Shown piece by piece: positions 57,930-64,000 of a stretch of DNA of 64,000 nucleotides (the stretch's first letter is position 1; every line of letters starts with the position of its first letter). Below the pieces are notes generated by a model. That model was not told where the DNA came from. It was given only the letters and a program-made list of their open reading frames with translations, and did not search any database. Origin of the DNA: Alteromonas sp. BL110 (GTDB lineage: Bacteria; Pseudomonadota; Gammaproteobacteria; Enterobacterales; Alteromonadaceae); NCBI RefSeq assembly GCF_003443615.1, contig NZ_CP031967.1:2232001-2296000 (forward strand), given 5' to 3'. The position numbers and the translations under genes were made by a program.

Positions 57930-58664
57930 AATTATTCCTTATTCAAAATTTTTGCATTTGGATTGCATTCTTCTCTACCATCATTTCGCCACACCGCACA
58001 AAAGGCTATCCTAATGCTGGGGGCTAAAAACAATGCCGCCATGAAAAGTATGCGCAAAAACTATTTCTTGTTTCTTGCGATGTGTCAAAAAAGTTCGCAA
58101 CTTGAAATAAGATTTTAAAAGTCAATGATTTATGTTGATTTGTTATCAGGAGATAATTTTTTCAAAAGTTAAATTAACTCAGTTATCTAATCGCTTAACT
58201 CCTTTTAACACAGCTGTTTCAGAAGTTGTGACAGGCTTATATAGGTTGAAATCTTATTTTTTAATATTGTTTCTTTTCATGAATGATTCAAACAATATAT
58301 TTCTTTAGGTCAAATGCTCTTACACGTAAACTTTCTCCTTAAGCCATCTCGCTTTCGCTTGTCACAAAAATGCTTTTTATGCTTTGAGAATGCTAAGAAT
58401 GTTTTCTATAACACCTTTTTATGAGCAGGATATTCCCTGCTGTTCTGCACGGTGTGCCTTTAGTTTACGTATTGGAGTTTAGAAGTTCCCAACCGAAAGG
58501 CAGTGATGCGAGTGCCTCAAATTCTGCTTGGGAATTACATGATGAGAAATCAATATGCGCTCTTGTTAATGAAAAGCAGGTCGACGTAATGGGTTAATGT
58601 GACGGTCAGGTAAGAATTGGTTAAGCTGATTAAATCTAATATAGCGAGCTGCTAACTACTTAAT
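57930..58664. other. AT-rich region upstream of the microcin gene, no accepted gene
   Basis: About 730 bases, AT-rich. It contains the microcin promoter on its left side. A 58-codon plus-strand frame (58421-58597, starting MSRIFPAVLHGVPLVYVLEF) has no ribosome-binding site and may be a remnant. I see no insertion sequence or RNA gene. Confidence 0.45.
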
Positions 58665-58690
58665 AAAAAAAAGCTGCATTAATTTGCAGC
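58665..58690 (-). terminator. Intrinsic terminator of the PepSY lipoprotein gene
   Basis: On the minus strand GCTGCA-AATTAA-TGCAGC is followed by a run of eight Ts, about 50 bases after the stop codon. Confidence 0.88.
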
Positions 58691-58738
58691 GTTTTCACTA
58701 GACCTAAAAGCATTTATGCATTGCTTGCAAAAGCACAC

Positions 58739-59020
58739 TTAATGCATTTCTTTCTTAACAATGCTGCCATCAACAGGATTAAAGTAAATTTCTACTTTGT
58801 TTTCTTCTTTATCAAAACCGTAGATTTCGTAACAATTGCCATCGGTTACTTTAAATTCGTTAATTTTGTAACCTTGCGCTAACAGCTGAGCCTGAAACGC
58901 ATCTTGGTTTTGCCATTCAGCTTCAGGTGCAGTAGTACACTGAGTAGTACCATGCTCTGCACTACAAGCACTTAATAGGGTGGCAGCGCCAATAGCCGTA
59001 GCCATCATTAATTTTTTCAT
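58739..59020 (-). CDS. PepSY-like small lipoprotein
   Basis: The start at 59020 is chosen because GGAG lies 7 bases upstream. This gives 93 residues rather than 97. A lipoprotein signal (MKKLMMATAIGAATLLSACS) has the lipobox LSAC at residues 17-20. The mature part has two further cysteines (TTQCTT, DGNCYEIYGFDKE) and a PepSY-type strand-helix-strand ending VEIYFNPVDGSIVKKE. PepSY proteins often modulate proteases or bind metals in the envelope; the role here is unknown. It is divergent from the TonB receptor gene and ends in its own terminator. Confidence 0.8.
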   Translation of the reverse strand: MKKLMMATAIGAATLLSACSAEHGTTQCTTAPEAEWQNQDAFQAQLLAQGYKINEFKVTDGNCYEIYGFDKEENKVEIYFNPVDGSIVKKEMH

Positions 59021-59159
59021 TGCAGTCTCCATTTTGCTTTTTAGTTAAACGTTATTTTTGTCCTACGTGGAATGAGTGTACTTAGTTTGCTCTTTGATTC
59101 AAAGGGGCGTTTTTGCAATAGCCATTTATCACAGCTTAGATTTTTCGAATAGAATATAT

Positions 59160-59188
59160 CTGTCACAAAAGTGCCTTTCATTTGTCAC
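59160..59188 (+). promoter_or_regulatory. PHO-box-like direct repeats upstream of the TonB-dependent receptor
   Basis: CTGTCAC-AAAA-GTGCCTT-TCAT-TTGTCAC: three 7-mers at the exact 11-base spacing of PhoB half-sites (CTGTCAY). The first is perfect, the third has one mismatch, and the middle is degenerate. I did not find an ideally placed -10 after it. The adjacent phoD gene carries a better PHO box, which supports a shared response. Confidence 0.5.
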
Positions 59189-59289
59189 GGATACTTCATC
59201 GAACCGTCTCAAAGGCGCTCTACATTCTTGTGCTTCGATAATTCTAAAAGGTAAGCAATGTCGCCAATCTATCGGCGAAATGCTTATAA

Positions 59290-59352
59290 AAAACACAAAA
59301 CACAAAACACAAAACACAAAACACAAAACACAAAACACAAAACACAAAACAC
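59290..59352. repeat. Heptanucleotide tandem repeat (AAAACAC)9
   Basis: Nine perfect, uninterrupted copies of AAAACAC end 28 bases before the ATG of the TonB-dependent receptor and 14 bases before its ribosome-binding site. Repeats of this kind change copy number by slipped-strand mispairing and cause phase variation of surface proteins in other bacteria. An upstream plus-strand frame (ATG at 59280) reads through the repeat and stops at TGA, overlapping the receptor ATG (TGATG at 59379-59383). Each 7-base step would shift that frame. Confidence 0.97.
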
Positions 59353-59380
59353 CCAATAAGCACACGAAAGGAATGATTTG

Positions 59381-61744
59381 ATGCGTCCTCTGTACCCTAG
59401 ATCCGTTTATTCACGCTCTTTGCTTGCTACAACAATTGCGTTTGCTTTATCCAGCGCTGCAATTGCCCAAGAAGTAGCGCCTGATACTGCAAACGAAACT
59501 GACTATATAGAAGAAATTACGGTAACCGCCCAAATGCGTGAGCAGTCCCTAATGGATGTGCCTGTTACTATGGATGTAATCGGCAGTGAGTTCTTAGAGC
59601 GCACTAACATTATGGAGCTTGACGAACTTTCTCGCATATTGTCGAACGTTCAAATTCAGGAACAGGCCGTAAGCCTACCGTCTTTTAATATTCGCGGCGT
59701 GACTGACGATGTATCGTCAGTGTCGGCAACGCCTCGCATCTCGGTATATCAAGATGGCTTTGATATCAGCAAGAAAACCGTAGCCAGTGTTGCGCTTTAC
59801 GATATTGCTCGCGTTGAGGTGTTAAAAGGCCCGCAGCCGACCTTGTTTGGCGTAGCAGCTGCTAACGGCGCGGTAAGTATTCATTCTAATCTTCCCACCT
59901 TCGAACAAGAAGGCAAAGTTCAGGTTGGTTATAACTCAGAGCAAGGCCGAGAGGTTGAGTTTATGTATAACCAGCCTATTAATGATAATCACAGTTTTCG
60001 TATTGCCGGGCTTTACCGAGAAATGGATGGCATTGTAGAAAACAATGCCTGCAGTGCTGATTCTTATTATGGTAATGCAAACATGTATAACCATTTAGGG
60101 GAAGAAGTGCCGTGCAGTGGCGAAGATCTGCAAGGTGTATCGGTGCAAGCACTTCGTGCCACCTGGCTTGCAAGCTATGAAAGGCTTGAAGTTATTGCTC
60201 GTGCAGCAATGGAGTACAACGATCAGCCGGGCATCGCTTTCAAATCTGGCTCTATCGCACCAAACGGCGGAGATACTAGCCCTTTTACCGATGCTGAGTT
60301 CAGCTTGGGCAGTGAGTTAGGTATCGAGCGCACGCTTCAAGCCTACGACTTAACCCTAAACTACGATTTTAACCAAATGCTTAGCCTACACGCCGATGCC
60401 TACTATAAAGATGTAGAAGTGAGCGAAGGCTTTGATGCAGACGGTTCAGCGCTTAGAATTCAAGATGCTTATTTCGATAACGACGCCACACTTCAAGGCG
60501 CATCAATGCGTTTGGTGTATGACTCAGGAGATAAGCTGGCAGCTTTTGTTGGTGCCTCCATTACTCAAGACGAATCGATTTTGCCTTACTATGTGATGGT
60601 AGACCCACTTGTACGCGGTACTTACGACGCAGTAAAAGCACAGCTAGAGGCTAGTTCTAATATTCCGCTTAATCAAAACATTGCTACTGACGCGTCGCTA
60701 GAGGAAATAGAAGCGCTGCGTGCTATATTGGTGTCGCAGCTATTTAATGCAGATGGCTCACCTATTTCTAACCCTGCGCTGCCGCCCATTTTGATACAAG
60801 GGCCATTCATCTTTGAAGCTGATCTAGACATAGCCTCTTATGTTGCTGAGGTATCGTATTATGTGACCGACGATATTAATGTAACGGCAGGTATACGCTA
60901 CATTGATGAAACCCGTTATACCCGTAACACCTTTACCACAGCAGACGGTGCTTTTACTTTCGATGCCGAGCGTGACTTTGACGATACCTTGCCGCGTTTT
61001 GCAGTAAGTTATGATGTGAACAACAACTGGAATTTATATGCAAACTACGCCAAAGGCCGCCGTTCGCCAGTTGTTGATGCTAATGCAGGTGGTGTGAATG
61101 TAACTAAGCCTGAAATAGTAGACAGCTATGACCTTGGGGTTAAATACCAAAGCGCCAATTTCCTGTTCTCAGGTGCCATTTTTACCTATGAATACAGCGA
61201 TTATCAGCAAAGCTTTACCGATGCAGAAACCTTACAGTCGATTACGGTAACGGTGGGTGATTCGACAATGTCGGGTATTGAGGGTATGGCTACCTATAAC
61301 TACAGCGAAACGCTGACGCTAACAGCAAGCCTTGGTTTCTTAGACGCAGAGTTCGCAGATAACACAGCCGATGGCTCTGAGTTCCAGTACGGCGGCAATA
61401 AGTTTCGCTTAGCGCCAGAAGTCAGCGGTGCCATCAACATCAACAAAGTATTCAACATGAATAACTTCGACATTGATGTTAACTGGCTAACCAGCTTCCA
61501 GTCAGAAGTGTTCTTTGAAAGCAGCAATTACCCTGGCCTTTCTCAAGATACTTACTCACTGACCGATGTATCGGTGAAACTGCTTCAAGACAACAGCAAG
61601 TTTGCCTACGAGTTTTACGTGAACAACCTGTTTGATAAGGAGTTCTTGATTGATGCGGGCAATACAGGTGGTGGCTTGGGTATTCCTACCTATGTTCGCG
61701 GTATGCCGCGTATTGCCGGTGTGCGTGTTTATTATGAGTTTTAA
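59381..61744 (+). CDS. TonB-dependent outer-membrane receptor
   Basis: 787 residues from the ATG at 59381, with AAAGGA 8 bases upstream. A signal peptide ends near AIA-QEV. A TonB-box-like stretch (EEITVTAQ) precedes a plug domain (SLMDVPVTMDVIGSEFLERT, FNIRGVTDD, VEVLKGPQPTLFGVAAANGA). A 22-strand barrel then runs to the terminal strand GVRVYYEF, ending in Phe. There is no N-terminal signalling extension. It imports a scarce nutrient using TonB energy. The substrate is not evident, but convergence on phoD and PHO-box-like repeats suggest a phosphorus-containing compound. A variable heptamer repeat sits in its leader. Confidence 0.92.
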   Translation: MRPLYPRSVYSRSLLATTIAFALSSAAIAQEVAPDTANETDYIEEITVTAQMREQSLMDVPVTMDVIGSEFLERTNIMELDELSRILSNVQIQEQAVSLPSFNIRGVTDDVSSVSATPRISVYQDGFDISKKTVASVALYDIARVEVLKGPQPTLFGVAAANGAVSIHSNLPTFEQEGKVQVGYNSEQGREVEFMYNQPINDNHSFRIAGLYREMDGIVENNACSADSYYGNANMYNHLGEEVPCSGEDLQGVSVQALRATWLASYERLEVIARAAMEYNDQPGIAFKSGSIAPNGGDTSPFTDAEFSLGSELGIERTLQAYDLTLNYDFNQMLSLHADAYYKDVEVSEGFDADGSALRIQDAYFDNDATLQGASMRLVYDSGDKLAAFVGASITQDESILPYYVMVDPLVRGTYDAVKAQLEASSNIPLNQNIATDASLEEIEALRAILVSQLFNADGSPISNPALPPILIQGPFIFEADLDIASYVAEVSYYVTDDINVTAGIRYIDETRYTRNTFTTADGAFTFDAERDFDDTLPRFAVSYDVNNNWNLYANYAKGRRSPVVDANAGGVNVTKPEIVDSYDLGVKYQSANFLFSGAIFTYEYSDYQQSFTDAETLQSITVTVGDSTMSGIEGMATYNYSETLTLTASLGFLDAEFADNTADGSEFQYGGNKFRLAPEVSGAININKVFNMNNFDIDVNWLTSFQSEVFFESSNYPGLSQDTYSLTDVSVKLLQDNSKFAYEFYVNNLFDKEFLIDAGNTGGGLGIPTYVRGMPRIAGVRVYYEF

Positions 61745-61756
61745 AAGTAGCTAAAA

Positions 61757-61789
61757 ATTAAGGCGCTTAACTGGGTTAAGCGCCTTAAT
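61757..61789. terminator. Bidirectional hairpin terminator
   Basis: The arms ATTAAGGCGCTTAA and TTAAGCGCCTTAAT form a perfect 14-bp stem with loop CTGGG between the convergent receptor and phoD genes. T-runs are weak on the plus strand and moderate on the minus strand. Confidence 0.75.
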
Positions 61790-61807
61790 CTAAGTAAATA
61801 CCATTTG

Positions 61808-63508
61808 CTACGCTGTAATCTCATAGCTATGCGTATTAACTACTTTTCCTGACTTGGTTAAAATCGCATCCACATAGTGCCAAGTGGCTGTTGCGCTGTC
61901 TTCGCTAACGGTCAATGTCATAAAGCCGCGCTGGTGAAGATTACAGTACTGCAAGTCTTCAATAAGAAGCGGAAGGTCATCGGCAAGGGTTTCTGCCATT
62001 TCATCATCCATACTTAAGTAATGTTCCATACCGGGCGATGTCACACCTGGTGTAGCAAGCTCAACGCCCACTTCTGTACCATCTTTAAGGGTTAACTTAT
62101 TGTGCCATGCGTTATGTGTATCACCTGCAAGGGCAATAACTGGCTTGCCGATGGATTTCAACTGCATCAGAACCTGCTCCCGTTCAACGGGGTAGCCGTC
62201 CCATGCGTCTAAGTTATAAGGCATTACCGTATTTATAAGCGCAAGCTCTTGCTCACTGAGTGCGGCGCCTTGCTTTTGTTTGCGTTTGATATTGGCGAGT
62301 CTATGTACATGAGTAGGTATTTCTTTACGTTCAACACCGTTAAAAATAGATACAGGGAAAAGCATGCGGCCAATTAATAGCTGCTGGCCTAACACCTGCC
62401 ATTTAGCTTGGCTTTGCTGCATTGAAGAATGTAGCCAGTTGCGTTGGGTTTCACCAAGTAGACCGCGATTCGGGTTGCCAATGTCTTTCATAAAGCGGGC
62501 TTGATCAAACGCTTTAGTTTCAGCATCGCGATAGTCGCCGTAGTCAAGCTGCTTATCGCGGGCAAGAACCCGTGTGTCGAGCATGTATAAATCAAGAAGC
62601 TTACCAAAAGTGAACTGGCGATAAATTTCTAAACGCTCAGTGCCAAACGGCGGGCGAATGGGTAGCCACTCATAATAAGCTTGAACGGCGGCAGCACGGC
62701 GTTCATAAAAATCGCCTTCATCTAGTTGATGATTTTCCGCACCGTCTTTATAGGTGTCGTTAGTAATTTCATGGTCATCCCACACAACAATAAATGGCTT
62801 GTTTTGGTGTAATGCTAACAAGCCTTCATCCGTGCGATATAGCGCATAGCGGTTGCGATAGTCGGTTAGCGTATAAAGCTCGGTATCGTTATCGGGGGCA
62901 TAAGTTCGGCCAATCTCTTTTGCATGCTCAGTCGCATAACCCTTGCCATCGTATTCGTAAATGTAGTCACCAAGGTGCAAAACATAATCGATGTTGTGGT
63001 TTTTTGCTGCCTCCATATAGGGCGTGAAAAAGCCAGCAGGGTAGTTGGAGCAAGAAAATATGCCGAACGTAACGTTAGACACATCAGTTTCAGGCAGTGT
63101 ACGGGTTTCGCCCACAGGGCTTGTATTATTAGCGCTTTTAAACCGGTAAAAATAACGGCTTGCTGGGGTAAGGCCTGTTACGTCTACCTTTACGGTAAAG
63201 TCATGGGTTGCTTTCGCTTCAACTATCCCGCTGCTTACTATGTCAGTAAAGTCTGCATCGCTCGCCATTTCCCATAAAATATCGGCTTTGGCTAAACCTG
63301 AGCCTGAATCTGTTGTTGGCACGGCGCGTGTCCAAATAATAACGGCGTCTTTTAACGGGTCGCCACTGGCCACGCCATGAGTAAAGGTAGCCTTAGTTTG
63401 CGGTTGGCTATTTGCTGAATTGCTCACTGTGCAGCCCGCTAGCCCTGTAGACACTGCCACGCTCGCACCTGCGAATGACGACAGCTTTATAAACGTTCTT
63501 CTATCCAT
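61808..63508 (-). CDS. phoD: PhoD-family alkaline phosphatase/phosphodiesterase, Tat-exported
   Basis: 566 residues. A Tat signal (DRRTFIKLSSFAGASVAVST) runs into a possible lipobox, LAGC, so it may be an exported lipoprotein. A PhoD N-terminal domain (ATFTHGVASGDPLKDAVIIW) is followed by the metallophosphoesterase core: FGIFSCSNYPAGFFTPY, VLHLGDYIYEYDG, VVWDDHEITNDTYKDGAENH, LYMLDTRVLARD, WQVLGQQLLIGRM and ALAGDTHNAWHNKL. These supply the Fe/Ca ligands in B. subtilis PhoD. It releases phosphate from mono- and diesters outside the inner membrane. A PHO box and a -10 element lie upstream. Confidence 0.94.
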   Translation of the reverse strand: MDRRTFIKLSSFAGASVAVSTGLAGCTVSNSANSQPQTKATFTHGVASGDPLKDAVIIWTRAVPTTDSGSGLAKADILWEMASDADFTDIVSSGIVEAKATHDFTVKVDVTGLTPASRYFYRFKSANNTSPVGETRTLPETDVSNVTFGIFSCSNYPAGFFTPYMEAAKNHNIDYVLHLGDYIYEYDGKGYATEHAKEIGRTYAPDNDTELYTLTDYRNRYALYRTDEGLLALHQNKPFIVVWDDHEITNDTYKDGAENHQLDEGDFYERRAAAVQAYYEWLPIRPPFGTERLEIYRQFTFGKLLDLYMLDTRVLARDKQLDYGDYRDAETKAFDQARFMKDIGNPNRGLLGETQRNWLHSSMQQSQAKWQVLGQQLLIGRMLFPVSIFNGVERKEIPTHVHRLANIKRKQKQGAALSEQELALINTVMPYNLDAWDGYPVEREQVLMQLKSIGKPVIALAGDTHNAWHNKLTLKDGTEVGVELATPGVTSPGMEHYLSMDDEMAETLADDLPLLIEDLQYCNLHQRGFMTLTVSEDSATATWHYVDAILTKSGKVVNTHSYEITA

Positions 63509-63592
63509 ATGCCTGCTCTTTATAAGTTTGTAAGGTAACTGGTGATGTCATTGTTTTGTTGAACGCTCATGCAACAAAAACGCAAACCCATT

Positions 63593-63626
63593 TTTATACT
63601 GAGTGTTTGTGACATAGAGATGTCAG
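63593..63626 (-). promoter_or_regulatory. phoD: PHO box and -10 element of phoD
   Basis: On the minus strand CTGACAT-CTCT-ATGTCAC (63626-63609) matches the PhoB consensus CTGTCATAWAWCTGTCAY at 14 of 18 positions. Ten bases later comes TATAAA (63598-63593), the usual distance from a PHO box to a -10. The site is about 100 bases before the phoD start codon. Confidence 0.75.
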
Positions 63627-63816
63627 GCTGAGAATCCATAATAACAGTCAATGTTTTACTGCAAATACTGTTATACTGTGCAGCAAATAACCACATGAAC
63701 CAAAAATGGTTTATGTGTCTAAAAAATATATTTCAATGTTTTCCATAGTGCTTTGAAGAACTAAGCCACAAGCGAAGACGTTTTGAACAGAGTAATTAAA
63801 GGTAATTTAAAAATAC
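63627..63816. other. Intergenic region before rnr
   Basis: Together with the phoD promoter it forms a 308-base gap between divergent genes. It must hold the rnr promoter. A LexA-like CTGT-N8-GCAG at 63668-63683 has one mismatch to the consensus half-sites. Nothing else was recognised. Confidence 0.4.
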
Positions 63817-64000
63817 ATGAGTGATGATCCGCATTATCAGCGCGAGAAAGAAAAGTACGAAAATCCGGTAGCCAGCCGCGAATATTTAATGAGTTTATTA
63901 AAAGAACACGACAAGCCTTTGTCGTTTCTTGATATCTGTAATTTGGTGAACGCTTTCGATGAAGAAGCGCGAATTGGTATTCAGCGCCGACTACGTGCCA
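63817..64000 (+). CDS. rnr: Ribonuclease R (partial, N-terminus only)
   Basis: The ATG at 63817 opens a frame of 61 codons to the window edge. The start SDDPHYQREKEKYENPVASR closely follows E. coli RNase R (SQDPFQEREAEKYANPIPSR). It continues into the N-terminal winged-helix domain with RRLRA at its end. RNase R is a processive 3'-5' exoribonuclease that digests structured RNA, including rRNA and tmRNA-tagged messages. The catalytic RNB and S1 domains lie outside the window. Confidence 0.93.
   Translation, partial: MSDDPHYQREKEKYENPVASREYLMSLLKEHDKPLSFLDICNLVNAFDEEARIGIQRRLRA

Noticed and set aside
58421..58597. 58-codon plus-strand frame starting MSRIFPAVLHGVPLVYVLEF
   Set aside because: No ribosome-binding site before the ATG and no recognisable family; kept only as a possible gene remnant.
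59076..59381. 101-codon plus-strand frame through the heptamer repeat as a real protein gene
   Set aside because: Its first part has no start signal or protein-like pattern. Only the short part from ATG 59280 is of interest, as a possible leader frame rather than as a protein.

Overview
The window looks like chromosome from a marine gammaproteobacterium of the Alteromonas type. This is inferred from gene content: ubiE-ubiJ-ubiB and ubiD-fre clusters, a MotX sodium-motor protein, a GlyGly-CTERM surface protein, a TonB-dependent receptor beside a Tat-exported PhoD, and near-textbook gammaproteobacterial PrlC, Gor and UbiD sequences. No rRNA, tRNA, CRISPR array, insertion sequence or prophage was seen.

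Layout. 1-1137: a CvaA/HlyD-type export adaptor cut by the window edge. 1562-3106: HMG-CoA reductase. 3184-6519: a beta-propeller amidohydrolase. 7388-9604: a cytoplasmic molybdopterin oxidoreductase. 9680-11029: glutathione reductase. 11271-15739 (minus strand): a four-gene signalling operon made of an HTH-receiver regulator, a PhnD-like periplasmic protein, a membrane histidine kinase and a receiver protein with a degenerate HD-GYP-like domain. 16044-22060: prlC, a Tag-like glycosylase and the ubiquinone genes ubiE, ubiJ, ubiB. 22354-24323: a cold-shock protein, a SurA-N-like exported protein, an Lrp/AsnC regulator and a 54-residue small gene. 24712-27674: a GbsR-type regulator with a short-Q-loop (CIO-like) cytochrome bd oxidase.

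28136-46155 holds a 5,750-residue secreted repeat protein ending in a GlyGly-CTERM signal, overlapping a small outer-membrane barrel gene. Next come a bacteriophytochrome hybrid kinase broken by a one-base frameshift (46340-49064), a periplasmic binding protein, an M28 peptidase, a vapBC-like pair whose toxin carries a nonsense codon, and fre/ubiD. After these are a TIGR02647 protein, motX behind a good FliA-type promoter, and a cytochrome b561.

57262-57929 is a probable class II microcin gene with a small membrane protein as candidate immunity gene, next to an AT-rich gene-poor stretch. 59021-63626 looks like a phosphate-starvation pair. A TonB-dependent receptor has a 9-copy 7-bp tandem repeat and PHO-box-like repeats upstream. 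It converges on phoD, which has a clear PHO box and -10. The window ends in the start of rnr.

The strongest candidates for something undescribed are the microcin/immunity pair, the heptamer repeat lying inside an upstream reading frame that overlaps the receptor start codon, the PhnD-kinase-receiver operon, and the giant GlyGly-CTERM protein coupled to a barrel.
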